From contig DASWAT010000184.1 in assembly GCA_036390995.1 (NCBI GenBank), forward strand, positions 1 to 24,661: a stretch of DNA of 24,661 nucleotides. The letters are read 5' to 3'. This document shows, one piece after another, positions 1 to 7,388 of this stretch. The stretch is from DASQQQ01 sp036390995 (GTDB taxonomy: Bacteria; Actinomycetota; UBA4738; HRBIN12). A model generated the notes under the pieces. It was given only the letters and a program-made list of their open reading frames with translations, was not told the DNA's origin and searched no databases. How positions within the stretch are numbered: the stretch's first letter is position 1; each line of letters begins with the position of its first letter. The position numbers and the translations under genes were made by a program.

Positions 1-87
1 CCAGCTGCACCGAGGGCCGTACCCCGGCACGTTCCGCCTGCCGCACCGTTCCTCCGATCGCGGGACCGGGCGGCGATGCTAGCAGGC

Positions 88-198
88 TCACCGGCGGGGA
101 TGCCGCTGCCAGTCTTGCCCGTCCCGCGAATCCCGAGCCCCTACCACGGCGGCCGCCCAGAGGAGCGCGAGGACGACCACCAACCAGACGAGCGCCAT
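88..198 (-). CDS. Small single-pass membrane protein (36 aa), hypothetical
   Basis: ATG at 198-196 and TGA at 90-88 give a 36-residue peptide. A hydrophobic run of about 20 residues (starting MALVWLVVVLALLWAAAVV) is followed by a short charged tail rich in Arg and Asp, as in a one-TM micro-protein with a cytoplasmic basic end. It starts 5 nt after the stop of the small gene at 204-407 on the same strand and has no clear Shine-Dalgarno of its own, so translational coupling is likely. No family is recognised. The hydrophobic-then-polar pattern and tandem position support it, but its size makes it uncertain. Confidence 0.5.
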   Translation of the reverse strand: MALVWLVVVLALLWAAAVVGARDSRDGQDWQRHPRR

Positions 199-203
199 GC
201 CGG

Positions 204-407
204 TCACGGGATGCGGACGGGCTCGGAGCCCGGCGGGTGCGGCGTCCCCGCGCGGAGTCGCTCGCCGAGCTCCACCAACCGTGCCCCCAGTGCGACCCGC
301 CAGCCCGCCCAGCGGTGCCTGGATCCACGCGTCTCACGCGCCGCCAGCGCGCGGAGGTCCCGGACGCGCTCCCTGGCCATCTCCGCTCCCATCTCCGTGG
401 GGAACAT
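204..407 (-). CDS. Small basic protein (67 aa), hypothetical
   Basis: The ATG at 407 is preceded by a near-perfect Shine-Dalgarno (GGGAGGT, complement of 414-420) 6 nt upstream, which is the best argument that this is a real gene. The product is rich in Arg, Ala and Glu, contains Trp residues mid-protein (RHRWAGWRVALG) and ends in a Pro-rich tail. Helical segments such as EMARERVRDLRALAARE suggest a small helical, possibly nucleic-acid- or membrane-surface-binding protein. No family is recognised. It is followed 5 nt later by the 36-aa membrane peptide and diverges from the CGNR regulator gene, with 165 bp between the two starts. Confidence 0.65.
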   Translation of the reverse strand: MFPTEMGAEMARERVRDLRALAARETRGSRHRWAGWRVALGARLVELGERLRAGTPHPPGSEPVRIP

Positions 408-413
408 CGCGTC

Positions 414-420
414 ACCTCCC
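414..420 (-). promoter_or_regulatory. Ribosome binding site of the 67-aa gene
   Basis: On the minus strand this reads GGGAGGT, complementary to the 16S anti-SD, 6 nt before the ATG at 407. It fixes the start of the small gene. Confidence 0.65.
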
Positions 421-519
421 GACTCACGACCGGTCAGCCCGGCATCACGCCCTGTGAACGCTCTCGGTCCGTCGAACGTGAGAACGCCCTGTGGTAACCG
501 TCTTCTGGCCTTTCGGCGG

Positions 520-548
520 TTGCAACACCAGCCGAGCCCATGTAACCT
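520..548 (+). promoter_or_regulatory. Candidate promoter of the CGNR regulator/glycosylase operon
   Basis: TTGCAA (520-525) and TAACCT (543-548) are separated by 17 bp, a sigma-70-like arrangement. Transcription would start near 555, leaving a leader of roughly 18 nt before the ATG at 573. The direct repeat AACCT-gtc-AACCT lies at and just after the -10 and could be an operator. Pattern-based only. Confidence 0.4.
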
Positions 549-572
549 GTCAACCTATATCGGTGGTGTACC

Positions 573-1172
573 ATGCAATCCATGGAGCGGACCAGGCACC
601 CGGACATGACCCCCCCGGCACCGGGGGACCTCGAGCTCGTGCGGAGCTTCCTGTCGCTGCACGATCACCAGGGCGACCTGGACACGAGCTTCCCCCCGTC
701 CGCCCAGAGCCTCCGATCCTTCCTCGTCGAACGCGGCCTCCTGGACCCCGCCGAGCGGGTGACGGAGGCGGAGCTCGCCTCGGCGCTCCGAGTACGCGAG
801 GCCCTTCATCACATGGTGGCCCTCCGAGGTGAGGGCAAGGACGCCGCCGGCGACGACGTGCGTGAGATCGAGCGAGCGGCGAGCGAGGCTGCCTTGCGGC
901 TCCGGTTCGGGGGGGATCGGCCCCGGCTCGAGCCCGCCGAGCGCGGGGTCAAGGGGGCCATCGGCCGCGTCCTCGCCGTGGCCTTCCTCGCTCGGATCGA
1001 CGGTTCCTGGAACGGCCTCAAGGTCTGTGCGAACGAGACCTGCACGGCGGTCTTCTTCGACCGGTCGAAGAACCACTCGGGCAGGTGGTGCTCCATGCAG
1101 TCCTGCGGCAACCGCAACAAGGTTCGGGCGTGGCGCGAGCGGCACCGGACGGCCGATGGCGCAAGCGCTTGA
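573..1172 (+). CDS. CGNR zinc-finger / ABATE-domain transcriptional regulator
   Basis: A 199-residue protein with the two-part build of the actinobacterial ABATE/CGNR family. The N-terminal ABATE region (about residues 15-140) contains FLSLHDH and the helix with VREALHHMV. The C-terminal zinc finger has Cys152 and Cys157 (VCANETC), the FFDRSKN turn, then Cys173 and Cys178 in WCSMQSCGNR, followed by a basic helix (KVRAWRERHR). Members are presumed DNA-binding, stress-linked regulators; the ligand is unknown. ATG starts exist at 573, 582 and 606; 573 is chosen because it follows the candidate promoter at a sensible distance. Its end overlaps the next gene by 17 nt, so it is probably co-translated with the DNA glycosylase. 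Confidence 0.85.
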   Translation: MQSMERTRHPDMTPPAPGDLELVRSFLSLHDHQGDLDTSFPPSAQSLRSFLVERGLLDPAERVTEAELASALRVREALHHMVALRGEGKDAAGDDVREIERAASEAALRLRFGGDRPRLEPAERGVKGAIGRVLAVAFLARIDGSWNGLKVCANETCTAVFFDRSKNHSGRWCSMQSCGNRNKVRAWRERHRTADGASA

Positions 1173-2064
1173 GCTCCCGCTGGTCGGCGGCGGTGGCGAG
1201 CCCGTCGACCTGCGGAGGACGCTGAACTCCCACGGCTTCGTCGACCTTCCCCCGATGCAGCTTGCGGAGGACGGCCGCTCCCTCGATCTCACCCTCGTCG
1301 CGGCCCGGGCGGTGCGGACCCTCCGGATCGGTTCGGGGCGTGACGGGCACGCCGCCATCACCGTGCTGGGGCCGGCCGTCTCCTCGGCCGTCGGCGGCGC
1401 CCTCCTCGCCTCCGTGCGCCACGTGCTCCGCCTGGACGAGGACCTCTCGCGCTTCTACGAGCTCGCGACCGGCGACCCAGACCTGGCCTGGGTGGGGGAG
1501 GGTGCGGGACGGATGGTGCAGAGCCCGACCGTGTTCGAGGACGTCGTGAAGACGATCTGCACGACCAACTGCACGTGGTCCGCGACCGTTCGGATGGTCC
1601 GGGCCCTGGTCGAGCATCTCGGGGCGGCGACACCTCGAACGCCGGGGGGCTTGCCCGCCCACGCCTTCCCCACCCCCCGAGCCATGGCCGAGGCGGGCGA
1701 GGCCTTCTACCGTGACACCGCGAGGGCCGGATACCGTGGCGCGTACCTGATCGCGTTGTCGCAGGCCGTCGCCGGCGGGGAGCTCGACCTCGAGGAGCTC
1801 CGGGATCCCGCGATGTACGACGCCGAGGTCGAGCGCCGGCTCTTGGCGCTCCCGGGGGTCGGACCCTACGCGGCCGCCCACATCATGATGACGATCGGCC
1901 GCTACCACCGGCTGATCCTCGATTCCTGGACCCGGCCGACGTACGCGAAGCTCGTCGGGAGGAAGGCCGTGAAGGATGCGGCGATCCAACGCCGGTTCCG
2001 CCGGTTCGGCCCCTACGCGGGGCTGGCGTTCTGGCTCTTCCTCACCCGGGACTGGGTGAGCTGA
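1156..2064 (+). CDS. HhH-GPD family DNA-3-methyladenine glycosylase (AlkA/OGG-like)
   Basis: A 302-residue base-excision repair enzyme predicted to remove damaged bases by N-glycosidic cleavage. The helix-hairpin-helix LPGVGPYAA (about residues 230-238) is followed by a Gly/Pro-Asp loop with the catalytic aspartate Asp256 in LILDSW. At the position where bifunctional OGG1-type enzymes carry the Schiff-base lysine (GVGxK) this protein has Tyr, which points to a monofunctional, AlkA-like enzyme. The N-terminal ~100 residues fit the TBP-like fold of AlkA/OGG1. The ATG at 1156 is chosen because the protein starts naturally there and overlaps the CGNR gene stop by 17 nt; the frame stays open further upstream but only antisense-like. 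Substrate range (3-methyladenine or another alkylated/oxidised base) cannot be read from sequence. Confidence 0.85.
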   Translation: MAQALELPLVGGGGEPVDLRRTLNSHGFVDLPPMQLAEDGRSLDLTLVAARAVRTLRIGSGRDGHAAITVLGPAVSSAVGGALLASVRHVLRLDEDLSRFYELATGDPDLAWVGEGAGRMVQSPTVFEDVVKTICTTNCTWSATVRMVRALVEHLGAATPRTPGGLPAHAFPTPRAMAEAGEAFYRDTARAGYRGAYLIALSQAVAGGELDLEELRDPAMYDAEVERRLLALPGVGPYAAAHIMMTIGRYHRLILDSWTRPTYAKLVGRKAVKDAAIQRRFRRFGPYAGLAFWLFLTRDWVS

Positions 2065-2086
2065 GCCACCGGGGCGCGGGAAATGG

Positions 2087-2116
2087 TTGTCCCGCACCGG
2101 TGGGCGGGAGCATACT
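2087..2116 (+). promoter_or_regulatory. Candidate promoter of the MgtE-like operon
   Basis: TTGTCC (2087-2092), an 18-bp spacer and CATACT (2111-2116) lie about 66 bp upstream of the ATG at 2183, directly after the glycosylase gene. Pattern match only; no Shine-Dalgarno is obvious before the ATG. Confidence 0.3.
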
Positions 2117-2182
2117 GCCACGGGCCCCGGGGCCCGGCAGGTATCCGTCCGTGATCGAAGAGCGAGCGATGGCCGTTCCGTT

Positions 2183-3421
2183 ATGGCGAAGTTCCCTCGT
2201 CGCGCCCGTCGCCTGTGGGCCTACTGGCGGGCGGAGCAGCGCACGCTCCGCCAGGGCTTCGTGGCGCTCTTCATCAGCTCGGGCGGCGACCTCCTCGCGG
2301 GCCTAGCCCTCTCCTTCATGACCGACTCGCTCCAGCGCCTCCCCGGCTTGTTCCTCTTGATCCCCGCGGCCATCGGCATGCGGGGCAACATCTTCGGGGC
2401 TCTGGGCTCGCGGCTGGGAACCGGCATCCACTCCGGTCAGTTCGCGCCCTCGCGAGAGCGGACGAGCTTCCTCGGCCAGAACGTGATGGCCTCCGTGTTC
2501 CTCACCCTGGCCACGTCCCTGTTCCTGGCCGCAGCGGCCCGGACGGCCTCGGCCGCGTTCGGGTTCACGACCATCTCGATCTGGGACTACGTCGTCATCT
2601 CGGTCGTGGGGGGCGTGCTGGGCTCCCTCGTCGTCGGGGGGGCCTCCATCGCCATCGCGATCTGGTCCCACCGCCGGCGGTGGGACCTGGACTCCGTCTC
2701 TGCTCCCCTGGTCACGGCGATCGGCGACATCGCCACGCTGCCGGCCCTGTGGGCCGCCTCGTACCTGGTGCGGATCCCGTACATGACGTTGAGCGTCGGC
2801 ATCGTCGTGGCTGCGATCTGTCTGGCCGGCATGGTCCGAGGTCTCCTCACCGATCTCCCGATCGCCAGACGAGTGGTGCGGGAGTCGATGCCGGTCCTGT
2901 TCCTGGCAGGCACGGTGGACATCGTGGCCGGGGTCGTGATCGAGGCCAGGATCGAGCGCTTCCTGGCCTTCCCCGCGCTCCTCGTGCTGGTTCCGCCGTT
3001 CCTGGAGGATACGAACGCCCTCTCGGGGATCCTCTCCTCCCGGCTGGCTTCCAAGCTGCACCTCGGTGTGCTGGAGCCGAGGGTCGTGCCGCAGCCCTTG
3101 GCGCTGGTCGACGTGTCGATCAACTTCGTGTTCGCGGTGTCCGTCTTCTTCATGGTGGGGCTCTCGGCCGAGATCGTGAGCCTGGCCACCGGCCGGGCGA
3201 GCCCGGGTCTGACCACGATGCTCGGGATCAGCCTCACCGCGGGGTTCCTGGCCACCATCGTGTCCTCGGCCGTGGCCTACTTCAGCGCCATCGCGACGTA
3301 CCGGTTCGGATGGGATCCGGACAACCACGGGATCCCCATCGGATCCAGCGTGATGGACCTCGTGGGCACGCTCTGCCTGGTGGCGGCTATCCTGTTGTTC
3401 GGCGTGAACGCCCATGGGTGA
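2183..3421 (+). CDS. MgtE/SLC41-type divalent cation transporter, integral membrane protein
   Basis: A 412-residue polytopic membrane protein with about ten hydrophobic segments arranged as an internal repeat of the MgtE transmembrane domain. Repeat 1 carries LLIPAAIGMRGNIFGALGSRL, split here as LLIPAAIGMRGN and IFGALGSRL, followed by GTGIHSG. Repeat 2 carries the equivalent VLVPPFLEDTNALSGILSSRL stretch (about residues 270-290) followed by ASKLHLG. These Pro/Gly/Asn-rich pore motifs are typical of SLC41/MgtE carriers of Mg2+ or other divalent cations. Unlike classical bacterial MgtE there is no cytosolic N domain and no CBS pair, so Mg2+ sensing must lie elsewhere, most likely in the next gene, whose start overlaps this stop by 8 nt. 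ATG 2183 was chosen because the hydrophobic domain follows a short basic leader. Confidence 0.8.
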   Translation: MAKFPRRARRLWAYWRAEQRTLRQGFVALFISSGGDLLAGLALSFMTDSLQRLPGLFLLIPAAIGMRGNIFGALGSRLGTGIHSGQFAPSRERTSFLGQNVMASVFLTLATSLFLAAAARTASAAFGFTTISIWDYVVISVVGGVLGSLVVGGASIAIAIWSHRRRWDLDSVSAPLVTAIGDIATLPALWAASYLVRIPYMTLSVGIVVAAICLAGMVRGLLTDLPIARRVVRESMPVLFLAGTVDIVAGVVIEARIERFLAFPALLVLVPPFLEDTNALSGILSSRLASKLHLGVLEPRVVPQPLALVDVSINFVFAVSVFFMVGLSAEIVSLATGRASPGLTTMLGISLTAGFLATIVSSAVAYFSAIATYRFGWDPDNHGIPIGSSVMDLVGTLCLVAAILLFGVNAHG

Positions 3422-4613
3422 CGACGAACCGCGCAACGTCAAGGAGTTGCTGGTCGAGGCGAAGGACGCCTCCGAGCTCCTCGTCGACATCGCGTACGCG
3501 GCCGTCTTCTTCAACGAAGAGGACCTGGCCGGCGAGGTCGAGAAGCTCGAAGAGCGCATGGACGGGTACCTCCGACGCCTCCGCACCCTGGCGATCCTGG
3601 CCGCGCGCAGCCCCGAGGACGCCGAGGCGATCGAACCGGTGCTGTGGATCGCGGCGGCCATCGACAAGATCGGGGACGCGGCCTCGGACATCGGGCGTGT
3701 GGTGGCGGCCGGCCTCGGGATCCCCGACGCCCTCCGCAGTGACCTCCGCCACGCGGACGAGGTCTCCGGACGGGTGAAGGTCCGGGAGGGTTCGCAGGCT
3801 GTCGGCGCGTCGCTGCGGGACCTCTCGCTCCCTACCGAGACCGGCATATGGGTCCTGGCCATCCGCCGGGGCCGGGACTGGGAGTTCGACCCCGGTCCGG
3901 ACAGCGTGGTGTCCGAGGGCGACGTCCTGTTGTACCAAGGACCCGAGGAGGGCGTGAACCTGGTCCGAGAGGTGGCCGGGGCGCCGCCGCTGCCGCCGGC
4001 ACCCGAGACCGAAACCCCGCCGCTCTCCGAGCTGGACAGGGCCGTGGACATCCTCGTGGAGATGAAGAACATCTCCGAGGTCGCGGTGGGCCTGGCCTAC
4101 TCGTGCCTGCTGTTCAACGACCGATCGCTCGCGGCCGAGGTCGCGACCCTCGAGGCCCGCAGCGACATGCTCCACGACGAGCTCGAGTCGTGGGTGCTCC
4201 GCGCCTCTCCAGAGGCCCGCAACCCCGATGACCTGCGGGGGCTGCTCCGACTGGGAGCAGCCAGCGAGGCGATCTGCGATGCCGCCCGAGACATGACGTG
4301 GTACGTGGAGCACGGAGAGGAGCTCCACCCCGTGATCCAGATGGCACTGGAGGAGACCGAGGAGACGGCCACGGAGACGATCATCGAGGAGGGCTCGACG
4401 GCCGAGGGCCGGTCGCTGCGCGACCTGCAGCTCGAGACCGAGACCGGGATGTTCGTCCTGGCCGTCCAGCGGGGCCGGCGGTGGGTGTATCACCCCAGGG
4501 GCCGGTTCGAGGTCCAAGCAGGCGATCGCATCATCGCGGTGGGACCCGAGGAGGGTGGCGAGGCCCTCGAGGCACTGTGCCGAGTGACCCAGCCCGTCAC
4601 CGAGACCGGCTGA
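3414..4613 (+). CDS. Soluble duplicated PhoU-like + TrkA_C (RCK_C) protein, probable transporter regulatory subunit
   Basis: A 399-residue protein with no membrane segment, built as a tandem duplication. PhoU-like helical bundles lie at about 1-110 (DASELLVDIAYAAVFFNEED) and 205-300 (NISEVAVGLAYSCLLFND). Each is followed by a TrkA_C/RCK_C beta-alpha domain at about 117-188 (GASLRDLSLPTETGIWVLAI) and 318-390 (GRSLRDLQLETETGMFVLAV). Both RCK_C units keep the GDxxxxxGPEEG ending. RCK_C domains bind ions or nucleotides and gate K+ channels and related carriers; PhoU-like helices dock on membrane partners. The ATG overlaps the transporter stop by 8 nt, so the two are almost certainly made together. 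Inference: a trans-acting gate replacing the missing N/CBS domains of MgtE. Potassium-channel-family names from automatic annotation would be misleading because no pore is present. Confidence 0.8.
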   Translation: MGDDEPRNVKELLVEAKDASELLVDIAYAAVFFNEEDLAGEVEKLEERMDGYLRRLRTLAILAARSPEDAEAIEPVLWIAAAIDKIGDAASDIGRVVAAGLGIPDALRSDLRHADEVSGRVKVREGSQAVGASLRDLSLPTETGIWVLAIRRGRDWEFDPGPDSVVSEGDVLLYQGPEEGVNLVREVAGAPPLPPAPETETPPLSELDRAVDILVEMKNISEVAVGLAYSCLLFNDRSLAAEVATLEARSDMLHDELESWVLRASPEARNPDDLRGLLRLGAASEAICDAARDMTWYVEHGEELHPVIQMALEETEETATETIIEEGSTAEGRSLRDLQLETETGMFVLAVQRGRRWVYHPRGRFEVQAGDRIIAVGPEEGGEALEALCRVTQPVTETG

Positions 4614-4639
4614 ACGCCAGGCCCGCAGCGACCGCATCC

Positions 4640-4668
4640 TTGCAGGGCACCGCGAGCTCACCTAGCCT
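4640..4668 (+). promoter_or_regulatory. Promoter for a leaderless transcript of the double RAM-domain gene
   Basis: TTGCAG (4640-4645), exactly 17 bp, then TAGCCT (4663-4668). The GTG start codon lies 6 nt after the -10, where transcription would begin, so the mRNA should be leaderless. This supports GTG 4675 as the start. Confidence 0.55.
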
Positions 4669-4674
4669 GCGCAT

Positions 4675-5241
4675 GTGGACGCCTACGTGTATCTGCGGGT
4701 AGCCGCCGGGCGCGTGGAGGACGTCGTCATCGCGCTTCGCGGTCAGCACGGCATCCGCCGGGCCACGGCCGTGGTCGGGGACTGGGACGTGATGGTGGCG
4801 GTCGAGGCGGCCGACTTCCAGTCCGTGGCGACCACCGTCCTTCGCCGCATCCAGTCGATCGACGGTGTGACGCGCACGTACACCGCGCCCGTCGTTCCTC
4901 TCGACATGCTCGGGGTCCGCGGCGCCGGCTGGGCCATCCCAACCCTCCCGATGCACGGGCCGGAGCGCGCGTGCTACGTCCACGTCCGGGTGGACGCCGG
5001 GACGGTGACCGGCGTGGTGGAGTCGCTGGCGGCCATCGAGCAGGTCTCTGGGGTGGCCGTGGTGGCGGGGATCTACGACGTGCTTGCCGAGATCCCGCTG
5101 GCGTGGGAGCAGGCGGCGCCGATCGTCCTCGAGCAGATCCACACGGTTCCCGGCGTGCGGGACACCACCACGCTCATCGCGGTCACGGACCTTGAGGCCG
5201 CCGGAACGGACTCCGACGCCTTCCCCTCCACCTGGGCCTAA
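4675..5241 (+). CDS. Double Lrp/AsnC ligand-binding (RAM) domain protein without HTH
   Basis: A 188-residue protein with two ferredoxin-like alpha-beta repeats of the Lrp/AsnC C-terminal type. Repeat 1 (about 1-80) has AYVYLRVAAGRVEDVVIALR, then VVGDWDVMVAVEA and a VLRRIQSIDGVTRT end. Repeat 2 (about 98-180) has CYVHVRVDAGTVTGVVESLA, then VVAGIYDVLAEIPL and a QIHTVPGVRDTTTLIAV end. The N-terminal winged helix of true Lrp regulators is missing, so it is not an autonomous DNA-binding protein; stand-alone RAM proteins bind amino acids or other small ligands and oligomerise. The fused repeat probably mimics the usual dimer. The GTG start follows a -10 element by 6 nt. It follows the cation-transport pair by 61 bp but seems to have its own promoter. 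Confidence 0.8.
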   Translation: MDAYVYLRVAAGRVEDVVIALRGQHGIRRATAVVGDWDVMVAVEAADFQSVATTVLRRIQSIDGVTRTYTAPVVPLDMLGVRGAGWAIPTLPMHGPERACYVHVRVDAGTVTGVVESLAAIEQVSGVAVVAGIYDVLAEIPLAWEQAAPIVLEQIHTVPGVRDTTTLIAVTDLEAAGTDSDAFPSTWA

Positions 5242-5305
5242 GGGCGCTCGGGACACCCTCTCAAGGCCGCGTCCCGGCCGTTCGATGCCTGAGTGAGGAG
5301 GCACG

Positions 5306-7387
5306 ATGGTCCCGGAGGCGGCCGAACCGCATCGTCTGCCGCGCGCGTGGCGCGGCTTCCTCGCCGCCGCGGCGATCCTGGTGACCGCGTATGTCGCGCT
5401 CTCCCGCTCCCCCGTCGCGCAGGCCTGGATGTTCCTGGGGATGAGCGCGATCGAGCTCGGCGCCCTGCTGGTGGCGCTTCGATGGCAGGGGCTCCGACAT
5501 CAGCTCGTGTGGCGCCTGATCGCGCTCGCCGTCCTCCTGAACGTCCCCGCGACCGTGCTCTGGTACTGGCGACCGGTCGTGTCGGGGATCGCGCCTCCTG
5601 TGCCCTCGGTCGCGGACGCCCTGTACGTCGCCTCGTACTGCGTACTGCTGGGCGGCCTCTACGCGCTCATCCGCTCGGCCGGTCCGGCTCGCCGGGGCGA
5701 CCCGCTGGACGCCGGCATCATCGCGATCGGGGCCGGTTTGGTCTTCTGGGTGCTGGCCGTCGACCCGGCGATGAACCGGACCGGGTTCACCCTGGCAGGC
5801 AGACTGACGGTTCTGTCCTACCCCATGCTCGACCTTGGGCTCGTCGCGATCGCGGCCCGCATGGTGGTGAGCGGTCACCGTCGGACGCCTGCCTTCTGGT
5901 TGATCGGCGCCTCGGTCTCGGTCCAGCTGCTCGCCGATCTCGGCTACTCGACCACCACCCTCCAAGGGACCTTCCGCTATGGAGGGTGGGTCACGACCCT
6001 GTACCTGGTCCAGTACGCGCTGATGGGGGCCGCCGCCCTGCACCCCACCGCGGCCGACGTCACCTCCGGCGGGGAGACCTCGTCCGAGCGAGGACGTGGC
6101 CGCATCCTCCTCCTCGCCGCGGCTGCCGCGATCGGCCCCTGCCTCCTCCTGCTTCCGGGCGTTCGAGCCGATCACGATCGGTTCGTGGTCGTGGTCGCCG
6201 GCTCGGTCGCGCTCGTCGCTCTCACGTTCCTCCGGCTGTCCCGGCTGATGGTCGACGTGGCCACGTTTCGCGCGTCCCAGAAACAGCTGCGCGAGGCCGA
6301 GCTTCGTTACCGAACGCTCGTGGAACACATGCCGGGGGTGGTCTACATCGCCGAGTATGGGGAGAACGGCGACTGGGTCTACGTGAGCCCGAAGATCCGG
6401 GAGCTCCTCGGCTACACGATGGAGGAATGGCTGGCGCATCCCGCGCCCTGGTCGACCCACGTGCACCCGGACGACCTGGCCAGCGCGCTGGCGGACGAGC
6501 GCACGGCGAAGCAGACCGGACGGCCGCTCTCGTCCGTCTACCGGCTGCGCTCGCGCCACGGCCGCCTGCTGTGGATCCGTGACGAGGCGGCGCTGGTGCC
6601 CGATGCGGACGGCACACCTCGCTTCTGGCAAGGCGTGATGACCGACATCACGCCGATGAAGGAAACGGAGCAGCAGCTCCGCGCTGCCGCGGAGGAACGA
6701 CGGAGGCTCCTCGGCAGACTGGTCTCGGCACAGGAGGAGGAACGCCGTCGCGTCGCCGAAGACATCCACGACGATCCGATCCAGAAGATGACCGCCGTGG
6801 CCATGCGGCTGGCTGCCTTCAAGGCCCGGCTCGATCCCGATCGGCGGCCCGAGGTGGAACGGCTGGAAGGGTCGGTGGTCCTGGCCATCACGCGTCTGCG
6901 ACGGCTCATGTTCGAGCTCCGTCCGGCTGCCCTGGACCGCGAGGGCCTGGCTGCCGCCCTGCGGCAGTACCTGCACGAAGCGGCGGACGAGGCCGGGTTC
7001 GAGTTCTCGCTCGCGAACGAGATGGTGGCCGAGCCGGGGATCCAGACCCGTGCCGCCGCCTATCGGATCGCGCAGGAAGCGGTGGCGAACGTCCGCAAGC
7101 ACGCCGCGGCAGCACGCGTGAGCATCACGCTGGCGACCCGCGACGAGGGCGTGCACGTCCGCTTGTCCGACGACGGGGCAGGGTTCGCGATGGCGGGAGA
7201 CGGCTCTCCACCCGGCCACATGGGCATCACCGCGATGCGGGAGCGAGCCGAGCTGGCGGGCGGATGGCTCCGTATCGACTCCGCGCCCGGGAGCGGCACG
7301 GTCGTAGAGTTCTGGATCCCCGACGCGATCTCCGGGGCCCTCGGGCCCGAACCGGTGCGCAGCGGCGCGGGCTCGCTGCCGGGGTGA
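5306..7387 (+). CDS. Membrane PAS sensor histidine kinase (HisKA_3, NarL-type), orphan
   Basis: A 693-residue kinase. About nine to ten hydrophobic segments fill residues 10-315, with no recognised sensor family. A PAS/PAC domain follows (about 325-450; YRTLVEHMPGVVYIAEYG ... FWQGVMTDIT), then a coiled coil, then HisKA_3 with His488 in the H-box AEDIHDDPIQKM. The HATPase_c domain has the N-box EAVANVRKHA (about 590) and the G-box DDGAGF (about 622), ending with GITAMRERAELAGG. This is the architecture of NarL/DesK-type sensors, whose partner is normally a LuxR/NarL-family regulator, but no such gene is nearby. The ATG has a good Shine-Dalgarno (GAGGAGG, 5295-5301). Its stop lies 1 nt from the stop of the convergent ispH gene. 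The signal sensed is unknown. Confidence 0.9.
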   Translation: MVPEAAEPHRLPRAWRGFLAAAAILVTAYVALSRSPVAQAWMFLGMSAIELGALLVALRWQGLRHQLVWRLIALAVLLNVPATVLWYWRPVVSGIAPPVPSVADALYVASYCVLLGGLYALIRSAGPARRGDPLDAGIIAIGAGLVFWVLAVDPAMNRTGFTLAGRLTVLSYPMLDLGLVAIAARMVVSGHRRTPAFWLIGASVSVQLLADLGYSTTTLQGTFRYGGWVTTLYLVQYALMGAAALHPTAADVTSGGETSSERGRGRILLLAAAAAIGPCLLLLPGVRADHDRFVVVVAGSVALVALTFLRLSRLMVDVATFRASQKQLREAELRYRTLVEHMPGVVYIAEYGENGDWVYVSPKIRELLGYTMEEWLAHPAPWSTHVHPDDLASALADERTAKQTGRPLSSVYRLRSRHGRLLWIRDEAALVPDADGTPRFWQGVMTDITPMKETEQQLRAAAEERRRLLGRLVSAQEEERRRVAEDIHDDPIQKMTAVAMRLAAFKARLDPDRRPEVERLEGSVVLAITRLRRLMFELRPAALDREGLAAALRQYLHEAADEAGFEFSLANEMVAEPGIQTRAAAYRIAQEAVANVRKHAAAARVSITLATRDEGVHVRLSDDGAGFAMAGDGSPPGHMGITAMRERAELAGGWLRIDSAPGSGTVVEFWIPDAISGALGPEPVRSGAGSLPG

Positions 7388-7388
7388 C

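Noticed and set aside
1..46. Possible minus-strand gene start (GTG at 46 behind GGAGGA) running off the left edge
   Set aside because: Only 15 codons are visible and the SD spacing is too short; it cannot be supported as a gene from this window.
455..480. GTGAAC and GAACGTG near 456-480 resembling PHO-box halves
   Set aside because: Spacing is about 20 bp and one copy deviates; no phosphate gene is adjacent, so chance is more likely.
2303..4072. Long open frame on the minus strand opposite the transporter pair
   Set aside because: It is the antisense of two well-supported genes; composition is His/Arg/Asp-rich and low-complexity as expected from high-GC antisense frames.
5261..7219. Long minus-strand open frame opposite the histidine kinase
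   Set aside because: The plus strand carries clear TM, PAS, HisKA_3 and ATPase domains; the antisense product shows no domain.
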